Positions 32,882-44,715 of a stretch of DNA of 64,000 nucleotides are shown here, piece by piece (position 1 is the first letter of the stretch; each line of letters begins with the position of its first letter). The DNA lies in the NCBI GenBank assembly GCA_025331445.1, contig JAIWNE010000007.1:551912-615911 (forward strand), in the 5' to 3' direction. Source of the DNA: Blakeslea trispora. Taxonomy: Eukaryota > Mucoromycota > Mucoromycetes > Mucorales > Choanephoraceae. Made by a program: the position numbers and the translations under genes. The notes under the pieces were generated by a model. The model was not told where the DNA came from. It did not search any database and saw nothing but the letters and a program-made list of their open reading frames with translations.

Positions 32882-35800
32882 TTATTGACTCTTGGCCCGA
32901 ACATAACCTAGCCATTGAAAGTAACTCATGCCTGAACTAACTTCTTGTTGACTAGCACCTGCATTTGTTGGACCTGTAGGCTGACGATCTTCTATTAGAT
33001 GAGACAAGAAACGACTGCGGAGTACGGGATCACCATCTTCTCTCACAATATAGATAGTAGGGTAATAGCTCGTTTGACGAGTGTGTTGTAAATAATGAAT
33101 AATAGCATTTAACTTTTGAGAAATAGGGGAAGAAAGTTGGGGTAACATAGGCACCTGAATAGAAATCGAATTAGGCTGTTAGTTAAAGGTTTTCTTTTCT
33201 CTCTCAGGAAAGGGATCGTTCTATTACCTGTCCAGATTGAACTTCTTGAATAGAAGGCATATTAAGCAAATCTTTACATAGTGGAGGCACAGCTTGTTTA
33301 CCAATCCAAAGATAGATGTTTTGAATGTCATATAACATGTAACAGCCATGAGCTTCTAGTCGCTCACTTGAAAGATGGGCAACGGGTGGTAAGATGCATC
33401 GATCTGAGTCTAGAGTACCTGCAGAAGCAGGCATGTTATGAACTGAATAAAAGGAAGGATGTACCAGACGAATCCAACTATGAACAGGCAATGTACGCAA
33501 TAAGACAGCAGATTGGGCACGTAAATCAGAGGGCACATGGGCGTCATGGAAAGCAGGTGTCTTGAGAATACTGAGTATCAAAAGAGGGAATAAGCTAAGC
33601 GAACGGCAAACCGAGAGTTGAGCGTTACTAGGAGACCCAAGCACTTCTTTTGAATAGCCCTGAATTATTTCCACAGATCGATTGGCCAAATGATCTCTAC
33701 CATCACGTAACTTGCCAGTAGCAGCCTTGTCAATGGCTAGAGAATTGTAACTTTAGGTCAGAAACCAAGGCGAAGGAAAGATATTTCAACTCAAAACTTA
33801 CCTTGATGGCAAAGAACTCGACTGAGAGCAACTTGATTGACAGATGAAAACAGTTCAGGAAGGCTCTTTGTGACAGGCAGGCAAAGATTCATGACACGGA
33901 TACGTCTTTCGCCAAAACAGGTTGTGTATAACAAGGCTGTCTGGAAATAGACATGGCTTGTTTGAATTTCATCTTCCAACACAAGCTCAACACAATAAGA
34001 TTGATCGCGTGGCACGTTAGGTAAGGCCATGATATCAGGTACACGCGTTGTACAGTTACCATAAAATGCATGGCAGACAATACCTTCAGAACAACGTGTA
34101 CGCATAACAGCTTCTAAACCAATTTGCTGTTCAAGCAGAGACATCATTTCTTGCTTCAGACGCAAGCATTCTGCCTGGTGAGTGGCATGGAAGGCAGGAT
34201 AGAAATGTGTCTGTCCACCTGTAAAACGAGGTATAATATTAAGTGTGGTGACATCGGCCTCATTTTCTTTAGGGTGACCAAATACAAACATATCAGCACA
34301 GATTTGAAGTTTAGTGCACTCGCTTGCAAATGTCTTGTAGAATGAACTGGAAGGCGTCATCATGGGTTGATTAAGATGGGCTTTGTCTGTTGCTGTCTTG
34401 GGTTTCATAACACCTTCACCTACATTAGGAAGGCTTGCTTGGAAACAAATTACTTTACCGCCTGTAGGGGACTTGAAAAACCGTTAAATACAATAGAAAT
34501 CAAGCGAAAACAACAATGACTTACAAGTAGCTTACGGGCTGCCTGTAAAGCAGATCCTAAGCAGTTGGATGCTACTTGGCCTTGATTATACATCGTCTTC
34601 ATTTTGGTCAGCAGTTGCTCAATCAATTTTCGGCTTTCCACCAGGTTGACCATTAAGTCTGAAGATGCTCTAGGCAAGTAAATGTCGCTTAAATCACCTA
34701 CTACCAAAATCTCGGGTTCTTCGGCACCCATCAATTTGTAAAATGCAACTACATTATCTGCTGTAATAAATGCCACTTTAGTGCGTCCATCTTCGTTAGG
34801 TATCTTATCCAAGGAAGCTAAGATAGCATCAGCCACTACACTAATCATGCCCGATTGAATGGCTTGTACTGAAGTATCAATCACAAATACATAGACAGGA
34901 GGTTGAGGTGGGCGCATAATATAATCTGCAGGTGCAATAAAATCAACACAGCCGTAGTTTAATTCATGACGACTATAGCGATCTGTTTGCTGTTGTGTAG
35001 TTACGTCCCAATCAAATGTTTGAGGCACTAAATCACAAAGAATTCGTCGTAAGCATAATAGTAACAATTGACTTTTCTGTAATCTTACCATCGTTATCCA
35101 TGCCACACATATTACATTTCCATTTCAAGGCACCAGCCGAAAATTGAACAAAAGGATTTATGTAAGTCTTACAGCGAGAGCAACGAGCTACAGTAGTGTC
35201 TGATACAACAGGTACTTGGATCTAATCATTCCGTCTTGGGTTTAGTATAGAGCGCAATTGAACAGTCGTCCATATCATATTTTACCTGTTTATCGGGAAG
35301 GTAAGGCTGTAACATCAATGCTAAAGGAATTTTAGACTTTTTGACCAAGCTGTTTGAATAAGGAAAAGCATTGACTGTGGCATGCTTCAATCGACTATCT
35401 ACTTGTGCCATAGATGATCCTGTGGCAGTCAGCTTTAGAATGGATGAGTTACATACATGCACATACACACACACACACACACAAAGAACGATTCTTTTCT
35501 GGAAATACTTACTTGAGGAGGGACAGAAGGTAAAGTAATGTCTTGCTCCAAGTCCTCAATATGAGGTGGTTGTCCTACAAGTGTAACATCCTGTGAAGGC
35601 ATGTGTGATTGTAGACTCATGTTGGCCATGTTATGCATCGTTTGGTTGACTAGAGATGGAGACTGAGTATAAGCAGCTGCTGGTTGTGGTGATGGTTGAA
35701 GATAATTAGGCGTAGTCATGCCAACAGTAGGTACTGCCGGTTGTTGTTGAGCATAAGGCTGTTGAGGAAAAGGTGAAGCTTGCCTAGTTACAGCCGGGGA

Positions 35801-35941
35801 AGGATAAGCGGCATCTTGTGGCTGTTCATAGGTAGGATAATGACGCTTTGCTCTTCTAGAGTTAGTAGGAGGAGAAGTTGCCTGTTGGAATGTTGGTGAA
35901 GGAGAAGAAGCCATTGAAGGCTGTTGGTAAGGCGGATTCAT
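32882..35941 (-). CDS. SEC24: COPII coat protein Sec24
   Basis: Cargo-binding subunit of the COPII coat that forms ER-to-Golgi vesicles. Start MNPPYQQPSMASSPSPTFQQ (35941), a proline/glutamine-rich N-terminus, then PNAQVDSRLKH-type beta-barrel entry, the zinc finger CSRCKTYINPFVQF...CNMC, the trunk domain with PPVYVFVIDTSVQAIQSGM and VAFITADNVVAFYKL, the helical and beta-barrel parts (PRFTGGQTHFYPAFHATHQA; RCSEGIVCHAFYGNCTTRVP) and a C-terminal gelsolin-like domain (YDIQNIYLWIGKQAVPPL). About six introns. One of them, near 35460-35515, holds a CA microsatellite. The last exon ends YVRAKSQ. Confidence 0.95.
35461..35481. repeat. (CA)n microsatellite in a SEC24 intron
   Basis: An uninterrupted ACAC run of about 20 bases inside the intron between the first two coding exons of the Sec24 gene. 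Likely length-polymorphic. Confidence 0.8.
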
Positions 35942-37908
35942 ACAAGTGAGATGAAGAAAAGAAAAAAGAAGCAAGTGGATAATAAAAGTATTGTTTCTAA
36001 TTAAATTTTCTTTAAGCGATGTGCCTGAGATTCTTTTTTATTTTAAGATTCAATTTCGAGAAAGTAATCATCCATAGTTAAGGACACAAGAAGAATTCCT
36101 TTTGCCAGAATCTCAAGTTAACAGTGATTGTTTTTTTAGATTAATTACTTAAGCCATAGAAGAGAGAATCTGCCTGTCAAACAGAAAGAGTATTAAGATA
36201 GAACGAAAGTAAATAAGCATTGAACTTCCAAATTACGAAAACAAAGGGTTTGTTTTTAACAATGTCTAAAGAACAATTCTTAAATTGTCTGCCTGCATTG
36301 TATATTACTCATGGCATTTAAGGGCTAAATCCAGCTTCAAGGGGGAGATTTTACTATTGCCATTCCCTTGCATCATAAGCTGTATGATCATTGTCAACAA
36401 GTTGAACAAGCAATAAGGGATTCTTTTTTCTCTTTCTGTTATGGGCCTGAGCGTTGTTATTGGGTGAATTGACAGTTCAATCTGACTTTTCAAGTGACCC
36501 AATAGCATTGTTCCAGGTCTGCACTAGGATTAAATTTGATCTTGCTTATGGAAATAATTCTATTCGCCAGCAGTCTATTCTTTGCCCATCTGATTAAGAG
36601 GGGGGGGGGTGCTACTGCTAATTGTAAGACGAAGCACTTTATTGAAAAGTATCATTATATTTAGTTTTAAGTTTTGAATATTTGGGCCAAAGCAGAACTG
36701 GAATTAGCAGAGCTAACAGAGAAACTATAAGCACTATAAATGCATTGTGTGTTTGTTTGTATGGTACAGATGTATGACAGAAAATGATCCGCCTTTGTAT
36801 GCTCTCTCTTTGTTGACTAATACATTTAAAATATGCAACAATCCTTTTTTTTAGACATTTACTTTGGCTTCTTTGCAGATCGCCTTTAATGATATACATT
36901 GCATTCCCAGCAAATTGAAAATTAGAAAAAAAGAAAGGTAGAAGATGAGGAGAGTTAGTATATAGTTTGTCAGATAAACTTGAAGGTGTCAATAAACTAT
37001 CTTTCCCTTAAAATAAACTCGGTGATGATCCATACAAGTGCTACACTTGGAATTATTAAAAGGTATTTTACGCCCTTAAAGTCAATCTATATACTAAATA
37101 CCATAAACTGGTTCTTCTTTAGGTACTCTATTTAACTTTGTAACCTTTGTTGCAAGTCTGATAGTGTGCTCTCTGATCTAGGTACACACACATACACACT
37201 TTAAGCATAATATACATATAACCTATATCCTGATCCAATAGCTAAGCTTTATAGTATTAGACTTAGTCAGTGTTTATGTCTTGAATATTCATCCACTGTG
37301 AAATGTCACTGCCTTTTCTGAAAGTAGCTGCGCAACTTCTAAAAACACCAGCAAGAAAATATGCATTTATACAGAAAAGTCCTTATTTTTTTTCATCCCG
37401 TTACCAACGGAAAAGAGCTGTCAAATACACCGCTAAGAAATTCTCTGCACGTCCAAGAAAAGAAGATCGAGATTTGTTCACGTGTACAGACGCGACTTGC
37501 GTGACAATAAATAACCGTTTTTTGAACCACGCTAAATAAACCTTTAAGAAAACTAGGGTTTAAGATGCGATTTGCACTCAGAGAGAGAGAGAGAGGAAAA
37601 GCTATCGTCTGTTATGATCTCTATTGAGTAAGGCTTATTCAAGTTGGAGGCAATAGGAATACAAGTTCACTAGTATCATAAACATTAGCCAATCATGTTT
37701 TCCTTTGTATGTATAAAAAAGGGTAAGAGAAAGTTGCTGTTTAAATTGTCTTATTTGATATTGCTAAAACAAAATAAAAGGCTTTACTCGCATTCTGATT
37801 GGCTAGAAAAAAGTATATAAATCAATAGTGTCTGCCTCTTCCCCCTAGTCCCCCTTTTTTGTTTATTGCTTTTATTTTCTGGAAAACAATATTCATAGAA
37901 AATAAACA
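35942..37908. other. Divergent spacer between SEC24 and ERG25 (about 2 kb)
   Basis: No recognised gene. An ATG ORF at 37303-37539 (+) encodes 78 residues, MSLPFLKVAAQLLKTPARKY followed by basic sequence (RYQRKRAVKYTAKKFSARPR) and two cysteines. It could be a small mitochondrial protein but has no family match in my memory. A GGGGGG run lies at 36601-36609. Promoter elements for ERG25 are listed separately. Confidence 0.35.
37689..37820 (+). promoter_or_regulatory. Candidate ERG25 promoter: two CCAAT boxes and a TATA box
   Basis: GCCAATCA at 37688-37695, an inverted CCAAT (TGATTGGC) at 37796-37803, and TATATAA at 37814-37820, about 90 bp before the ATG of the ERG25 gene. The spacing fits a CCAAT-binding-complex promoter with TATA. 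Function inferred from motifs only. Confidence 0.45.
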
Positions 37909-38932
37909 ATGGATGTTCTTTTAAGCAACTCAACAACCACTCCAGAACTTAACTGGTTTGAGACAAAATGGGAGCAAATGTATGAAGGTCGTGACCCACT
38001 TATTGTCACTGGTATCTTTGCTTTTCTGATGCACGAAATTGTCTATTTTGGCCGCTTCATCCCTTTCATGATCTGTGATTATATCCCTTATTTCCAAAAG
38101 TACAAGTTACAAGAGGTAAGCAGAGAGAGAAGACAAGTTTGGAAGGTTTGTGTGTTTACGGGATGACTCACATCTGACATCATGTCATCTTGTTCATAGG
38201 CTAAAGAAAACTCACATGCTGATTACTGGAACTGTACCAAGAAAGTACTCTGGGCTCACTTTATCTTTGAAGGTCCTATGATTTTCTTCTTTCATCCTTT
38301 TGCTACCTTTATGGGTATGAAGGTGTCTGCTCCTTTCCCCGGCTGGTAAGTTTATCATAGTGAAATTTGGGGAGAAAAAATTGGGTGAACTTAAATACCT
38401 CTTTAGGCAACAGATGCTTGTTCAAATTGCTATTTTCTTTGTATTTGAAGACTTTTATCATTACCATATGCACCGTTTTATGCACTGGCCACCCTTCTAC
38501 AAGAAAGTACACAAGGTTCACCATGAATACTCTGCTCCCTTTGGTATTGCTGCCGAATATGCTCATCCTATTGAAACCATGATTTTGGGTTTCGGTACCA
38601 TCGGCGGTCCTCTTATTTACCATGCATGTGCTACCTATTTCTTGGATCTCGGTGAAGCCTGGGATCTTCATTTGATCACTATGCTTTCCTGGATTGTTCT
38701 TCGCCTCTTCCAAGCTATCGATGCTCATTCTGGTTATGATTTCCCTTGGTCTCTCTGTCACTGGGTTCCTTTCTGGGCTGGTGCTGATCATCATGACTAC
38801 CACCACCAAGCCTTTGTCGGTAACTACGCTTCTTCATTCAGATGGTGGGATTACTTGCTTGGTACTGATGTTAAGTACCGTGCTTATCGTAAGCGCCAAG
38901 CTGAGGAAAAGCGCAAGTTAAAGGTGAACTAA
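37909..38932 (+). CDS. ERG25: C-4 methylsterol oxidase (ergosterol biosynthesis)
   Basis: ER membrane di-iron oxygenase that starts removal of the two C-4 methyl groups of sterol intermediates. Three exons: MDVLLSNSTTTPELNWFETK to YFQKYKLQE, AKENSHADYWNCTKKVLWAH to APFPGW, and QQMLVQIAIFFVFEDFYHYH to the end. The histidine clusters that bind iron are HRFMH, HKVHH and HDYHH, plus FEDFYHYHMH. Hydrophobic segments lie before and between the clusters. C-terminal KRKLKVN is basic. Normal length (about 300 residues). Confidence 0.95.
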
Positions 38933-39586
38933 ACTGTAGACAGAAAAAAAAAAGATTCTTTTTTTTTATTATTCATTTTAGACTTTTGACCTCTATTTCA
39001 TTTTTTCTTTATACTTAATCATTGCATATTTCTTTTCTTTTTTCTTTTTTTTACTTATACACCTATTATAAGCATTTATCCTATTTTCTTCTCTCTTTAT
39101 CTTACTATTCACCGTAATTACATCTCTCCTTCTCTTTCTCACTTGATTTGTCTTATTTTTATGATGAATTAAAAACCTCTTATCTTCGGTCATTCTGACC
39201 GCTACTTCAATGTTACACAAACATCTTGGTTGCCAGAATGTCCGCTTTAATGGTTGAAACATACAAACATGCTGAAAGTATGGCTATTATAAAAAAACAC
39301 CATTTCAGATTTATTATTCAGTGAATTGTTTTTGATAAATTTAGACCAGAGGATATTTGTAAATAATTGCATTGAAAATGGGACAATTGTATTCTTTTGA
39401 AGAGAAAAACAATAACTGCCACTTATTTGGAAAATAAATAAATAAAAAAGATGGGAGAAAAGACCAATATTTCAGTTAGTTTTGCTCTCATCTTAAGCAT
39501 CATCAGCAACATAACACTAAAAAAAAAGGAGTGCTTTTTTCTTTCTTTTCTCGTTCCTTTTTATTGTCATCCATAGTGTGACTTTA
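38933..39586. other. Spacer between convergent ERG25 and FNTA
   Basis: T-rich 3' flank of ERG25 followed by AT-rich sequence and A-rich polyadenylation-like motifs. Two short minus-strand ORFs are low complexity. Nothing else seen. Confidence 0.5.
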
Positions 39587-40629
39587 CTATGCCAAATGAA
39601 GTTTTTCAAGCTTATTCTTTCGATAGTACCAATATTTTTGACGGATCGTATCTTGTTTTAGCGCTAATTCATCACACATAGTTAAAGCAGTAGGGTTTAT
39701 GGGTGAACGCTGTTGTTTGGCATCTTGCTCATAGACATCCACAAAGGCAATCAGTATAAAGGGTGATTCTACATTGGATTCAACTAGACTGTTTAAAAAG
39801 GGTAACATCTGATTCAGTGGTCTATCTGTCTTTTGATACAGTCTAACAAAAAAAAATGAGAAAGTGAGTAAAGAGGAAGGAGCTTTTTGCTATGACTGCC
39901 ATAAGTATCCTTACGCTTTGAGATAGGACCAACTACTTGAGTTATTGGGTGCAAGCTTGATTTGTTTCTCAGTAAACTGAATTTCACTCTCTACAAGCTC
40001 ATCAGTGTAAGGTATAGGGTTATTGAAGATGATATAGTATCGATAATTCCAAGCTGAATTGTTGCGTACGTCAAACAGAAGCAAATCACTTGTATAAGCC
40101 AATTCACTTTCCCATAAATCAAATCGCTTGACTACCCATTGTCGATAAGACCATCCATGATAATTCTTTGGATCTTCTTCAAGGATGCTGTTGATAAAAG
40201 GAATCTCGCGATCACCCTTACCGAGTCTGTCTACCACGACTTGACGATGATGCCACACTTGGTAGTTCTTGGCTTGATCTGGACCAATGTCATCCACGTA
40301 GTCAAGTTCTTTGTTGAGATCTTCTCCAAGAGCAAACAGCACTTGTTGTCTATAATTCCATACAGTATAGTGAGCAGGATTCATCTCGATAATGTCTTTG
40401 ATGAGTGTTAATACGCGTTGAGATTTTTCGTTTGTGCGCGTTACTGCTCGGAAATAGTCCATGGCGTCCGAATCTAAGTGACAGTGAGCATTCTCTCCTT
40501 GCTATCTTTGTTTAGTGTCTTACAATCCTTTGCATAAGCAATAGGTACAAGCGGGTTGGGTCCATCATCTTGAGGAACAGGTGTTACATCCTTCCACTCG
40601 GGATTCTCGCTATAAAGTAAACCAGACAT
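39587..40629 (-). CDS. RAM2: Protein farnesyltransferase/geranylgeranyltransferase-I alpha subunit
   Basis: Shared alpha subunit of the two CaaX prenyltransferases, which lipidate Ras- and Rho-type GTPases. Start [20 protein letters not shown] (40629). The prenyltransferase alpha repeats are plain: [62 protein letters not shown] and [13 protein letters not shown], each with the conserved W..R core. The last exon (39587-39840) ends [16 protein letters not shown]. Introns near 39841-39912 and about 40463-40525. A GA microsatellite touches the 5' UTR. Confidence 0.93.
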
Positions 40630-40632
40630 TGT

Positions 40633-40634
<2 letters not shown>

Positions 40635-40667
<33 letters not shown>
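40635..40667. repeat. (GA)n microsatellite next to the FNTA start codon
   Basis: About 30 bases of uninterrupted GA, beginning six bases upstream of the ATG at 40629 (minus strand reads CT). Its length could affect the 5' UTR. Confidence 0.8.
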
Positions 40668-40668
<1 letters not shown>

Positions 40669-41014
40669 AGGGCAGTTGTTTTTATTATTCTTAACACTAT
40701 TCTATGCCCCGAAAAAAGTCACGATTCAATTCAATCATGCATTTCAAAAGATACACTTGTGCTTTTATTGATAATAATAAAAAGGAACTAATATAGTGAA
40801 TTGTCTGAATTGGCTTGGTACCAATCACTTTTCCTATTACTATGATAGCTACTGGCATTATCATTGCTTTTCAAAGAGGGGAAAAGAAAACAGCACACAT
40901 CCTTTAAGCGCCGCAGACAAGCGAGAAAGAGAAAGAGAGAGGGGAAGAAAAAATACAAGAACAATAAATTTTTATTTCCTTGTTTTTTTTTGCTTCTGTT
41001 CAGAAATAAGCTCC

Positions 41015-41810
41015 ATGTCCTTAAACAGTAGATACCGCGAACGAAAATACAACACGTCCGAAAACGACCGATTATTACGAGCTTTATCTCAACCTGTACA
41101 AGCGTGGTATGTCTGAGCAGATCCAGAGTTGTATTGTATTCTAACGTTGCCTAAAGGGACAAGACCTGGACTCCACTTTCTACAGCCAAGACATTGCAGA
41201 CATACAAATGGACAAAGTGTAAGATAAATCAAGAAACATATAAAAGAAAGAGAGAGCTCATCAGCCATTCTCTTTCTTTAAAATAGCTGACAGAGTGATT
41301 CAGTTTGAACCCGATGAAGAGAGTGAAGAAGAACCTGAACCCATGGAGCTTGAACAGACAACACAGTCAGAACCAACAACACAAACAGAACCAACAAACA
41401 AGGTAGACAAAGAAGTGAACTCTGAAAAGACATTGTCCTTTTCAAACGAAAACAGTGTTCCTGGAGGCCCTAGCACACTAAGCAACAAGCCTCTGGTTGC
41501 TCTTCAAAAGGAAGAAGAAGAAGAAGAACAACGCTCACAGACACCTAAACTCAGCGATATCTCTGATGATGAACAGAACAAGCAGAACCTAGAAGAAGAG
41601 GAAGACAATGATGTCGACAGCATCAACGATGCCTCAAAGCATCCTGCCTTAGCCCCTCATGCTCAAGCTCGTTTAACAGACGATGACTTCACAGACTCAA
41701 CAGCAGCCACACCACAGACAGAGGATACACCCATGGCAGAAGATGTACCTAGCCATACATCACATCCACTCAGTCAAGAGATACATCAAGGTCATTCAGC
41801 TGAACAATAG
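41015..41810 (+). CDS. BCL7-like protein (putative SWI/SNF accessory subunit)
   Basis: Three exons. Exon 1: MSLNSRYRERKYNTSENDRL to QPVQAW. Exon 2 in the frame fixed by the splice: WDKTWTPLSTAKTLQTYKWT. Exon 3: DRVIQFEPDEESEEEPEPME, then a long acidic, low-complexity tail ending HQGHSAEQ. The block W(D/E)KxW...T..L..YKW, after an R-rich N-terminus, matches the conserved N-terminal region of animal BCL7 proteins, which belong to BAF-type SWI/SNF complexes. The role in chromatin is inferred from that similarity. The acidic tail has no domain. The second intron donor could be shifted by one or two bases. Confidence 0.65.
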
Positions 41811-41958
41811 TCAATTGTCACAGCTACAATACAAATAAGAAAACTTCAAAAAAATAAAATAAAAGAAGGAAATAGAATGTAAGCTTTTGATCTCTCTTTT
41901 TTTTTTCTGTTGTTATCATTATTTTATACACATCTCTTTTGAAAGAGAGAAAGAGAGT

Positions 41959-43738
41959 ATGAGACTTGTCTATAGTAACATTTACAAGCACTCTCAATAC
42001 CAGTCTAAAATATCGCCTAATGACGAATATGTTGCCAATGCAATAGGCGATCGTATCGTCATTCGTAAAAAGGACCGAGATCTATCTGTCATTCAAGTGT
42101 ATGAGACGCGTATACCCATCCACTATATTCAATGGTCACCTAACTCTGAATACATCATGGCTGTTAATTATGAGAAATCTCGAATTTATATTCGGTCAGT
42201 TGTTGATTATAAATGGCAAGGATCGATTACCGAGAGAAGATTCCCCATCGTCCGAGTCAACTGGAGCCCTGATTCAAAAAACATCTTGTGCATGTCAGAA
42301 CTCAATGTAAGACATAAGCTTCAAAAAACAATCAATAAGCTTGAGCAACTTATTCTTTCTTTTTAGTTACGCTTAGCTGTTTGGAACCTTTCTAAGCGAG
42401 AGATGAAGTATATGAATCATTTGAAATATACAGACAAGTGTAGCTTATTTGAAAAGAGAGAGAGGAAATCTAGAGCTAATGTTTTGTTTGTATAGGTATT
42501 GAGTTTAGCCCAGATGGTCAATTTGTAGCTATTGTTGAACTGAATGAAGGCAAAGAGTACATTGGTATATATCATGCTAATTCATTCATATTGTTGCAGG
42601 TAATGTTGACTGTATCACAAAGCTAGAGGTGGTGTAGTCAGCTAATAGAAAAAAGAGGATAGAGGTTTGAAGCAGAGACAGTGGATCTTGAGAACTTGAA
42701 GTGGTCACCCAACAGCATGTTTATAGCTGTATGGGATAACTGCATTTATGTAAGTCATCTCACTTAGAGAAAGCAAATATATAGACATATTGAATGTTTT
42801 AAACCCCATTAGCACAGAGTACTAGTGTATCGACAAGATGGTCAATTATATAAATCCTACAGTGGCTATGATTTTGGCTTAGGTGTCAAATCTGTCAACT
42901 GGAGCCCAAACAGTCCAATGATGGCCATAGGCAATTATGATGAGACAGTAAGCGAAAATAGTATTGAATAAGGACATAACTAAGGACATTTTCTTAGATT
43001 CATCTATTGTCTACTCTATCTTGGGATGTTATCGCTAAATTAGAACACCCAGCAAAAATTCATGCAAATAGTAATATTGTAAAGTAGAGTCTACCATTAA
43101 AGAAAAAAAAAAGAATACTAACATATCTTGTAGATAGCCATTGAAGAAGTGGAAACTCCTAATCTCTCTCAATCATCTACCGAGAATAACATAAGTTGTA
43201 AGATAAAACGATAATTTTGAATAGACAGACATCTAATACTCTTAAAAGATCATACCCTTAAACCACCCTTTAGAGTGCCTAAACGACAACCTTCCTACAA
43301 TGAGCCTAATCCAAAAATGGGCATTTCATCCTGTCAATTTAGTCCTCAGGGTTTGCATTTCTATAGCAAGAGTGATTCTATGCCTACAATCTTATGGATG
43401 TGGGATGTTCGTTCGTTAACCTGTACTCACATGATCAAATTTCGAAAGAACATCAAGCAAGCACTTTGGCATCCTCAACAAGAATCGCTTTTACTAGTCA
43501 CGTGTGGTGATGGAAACTTACATCTTGTTCAACATTTGAGTGGTGATATTCAAATCCATACTGCAACTGTACCTACAAGTAAAGCACTTGTCTTTTTTTT
43601 GCAATTTGTTTTCCCTTTTTTTAATCTGTTTATTATTGTATAGAGGACTTTTCAGTGAAAAAGATAAAATGGAGCCCAAATGGAAATGCTATTCTCTTGC
43701 TGGATCAAGAGTTATTCTGTTTAGCTGTAGATGATTGA
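41959..43738 (+). CDS. WRAP73: WD-repeat protein WRAP73/WDR8
   Basis: Beta-propeller protein of the WRAP73 (WDR8) family, which acts at centrosomes and spindle poles with SSX2IP-like partners and, in fission yeast, at the spindle pole body. Start MRLVYSNIYKHSQYQSKISP. Repeats are visible as YIQWSPNSEYIMAV, VRVNWSPDSKNILC, LRLAVWNLSKREMKYM, GIEFSPDGQFVAIVEL, LENLKWSPNSMFIAVWDNCI, VKSVNWSPNSPMMAIGNYDE, SSCQFSPQGLHFYSKSDSMP and IKWSPNGNAILLLD. About eight introns. The stop at 43738 lies inside the last coding exon of the neighbouring minus-strand gene. Confidence 0.92.
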
Positions 43739-44715
43739 AGATCAAAGTCAAGTCCAGCTTGTTGTCTTAATTCTAAACCGAATAATAATAAAAAAGAAAG
43801 GTTAAACATAATGAAGGTTGTTGGCTCATTCAACTTACTTCCAACGATACCAGCCATATCAATATCGCCTTGTTCAGCTTGGGTTTGATTAGCATGATCT
43901 AAAAAGATTTCAGTAATAGGCAATTTTGCATTGGCTTCTTTAGCCATATTCAAAATATGATGAACATCCTTTTTGGCACCAGAGATGGCAAACCCTATTT
44001 GGTCGCGGTAAGTGTTCTTGAGCATACGTTCAGCATATACACTAAGGAGTGAATTGGGGAAAACACAGTCAATGAGATCCTTGACTTTGTCTTGACCTAC
44101 ACCAGAGGCTTCACCAAGGGTCATGCCTTCAGCAACCATCTCAACAACACTGGTAATCATAAAGTTACCGCACAACTTGAGACGTAAAGATTCTCGGACA
44201 TCTTCGTAACCAAGTTCAATGACCTTCTTACCTATCACAGGGATCAAAAGAGGCAGGATCTGTTCTCGCACTTGCTTTGATCCACCAGCCATCAGAACAG
44301 TAAGATCACCCGAAGCAGCCTTGACAGGAGGACCCATGACTGGACAAGCAAGATAGACTACGCCAATCTGTTTCATTTCATCCGCCAATTCTTTAGCCAA
44401 ACTAGGACTCACAGTGGATGATTCAACAATCACGGTATCTTTTTTTAGATGGGACTTGAGTGAACCGATTGTTTCTTTCAGGGCATTATCGTTTAAGAGA
44501 CAAGAAAAGATGACAGAACATGAGCTAGCGATTTCTTCCAATGAAGTAGCTGCTTTAGCAGGTTGAACCTTTGCGAATTCTTCAGCGCGTGCTTGTGTAC
44601 GGTTAAAGACCAAGAGAGGAGGATGGTTAAGTGAGGCAGCCTTTTGGGCAATATGACTTGCCATATTTTTGCCCATTGCGCCTAAACCGACATAACCAAA
44701 TTGTTGAGAAGCCAT
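43705..44715 (-). CDS. 3-hydroxyisobutyrate dehydrogenase-family reductase
   Basis: NAD(P)-dependent beta-hydroxyacid dehydrogenase. Start MASQQFGYVGLGAMGKNMAS (44715), with the dinucleotide motif GxGxMG. Next come FSCLLNDNALKETI, VESSTVSPSLAKELAD, the substrate loop CPVMGPPVKAASGDLTVLMA, and LKLCGNFMITSVVEMVAEGM with the catalytic lysine and asparagine. One intron near the end (about 43769-43836): GIVG is spliced to KLRQQAGLDFDLQSSTAKQN and stops at 43705. The exact substrate (3-hydroxyisobutyrate, glyoxylate or succinic semialdehyde) is not readable. No strong mitochondrial presequence. The coding 3' end overlaps WRAP73. Confidence 0.87.
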   Translation of the reverse strand: MASQQFGYVGLGAMGKNMASHIAQKAASLNHPPLLVFNRTQARAEEFAKVQPAKAATSLEEIASSCSVIFSCLLNDNALKETIGSLKSHLKKDTVIVESSTVSPSLAKELADEMKQIGVVYLACPVMGPPVKAASGDLTVLMAGGSKQVREQILPLLIPVIGKKVIELGYEDVRESLRLKLCGNFMITSVVEMVAEGMTLGEASGVGQDKVKDLIDCVFPNSLLSVYAERMLKNTYRDQIGFAISGAKKDVHHILNMAKEANAKLPITEIFLDHANQTQAEQGDIDMAGIVGSKLNEPTTFIMFNLSFLLLFGLELRQQAGLDFDLQSSTAKQNNS

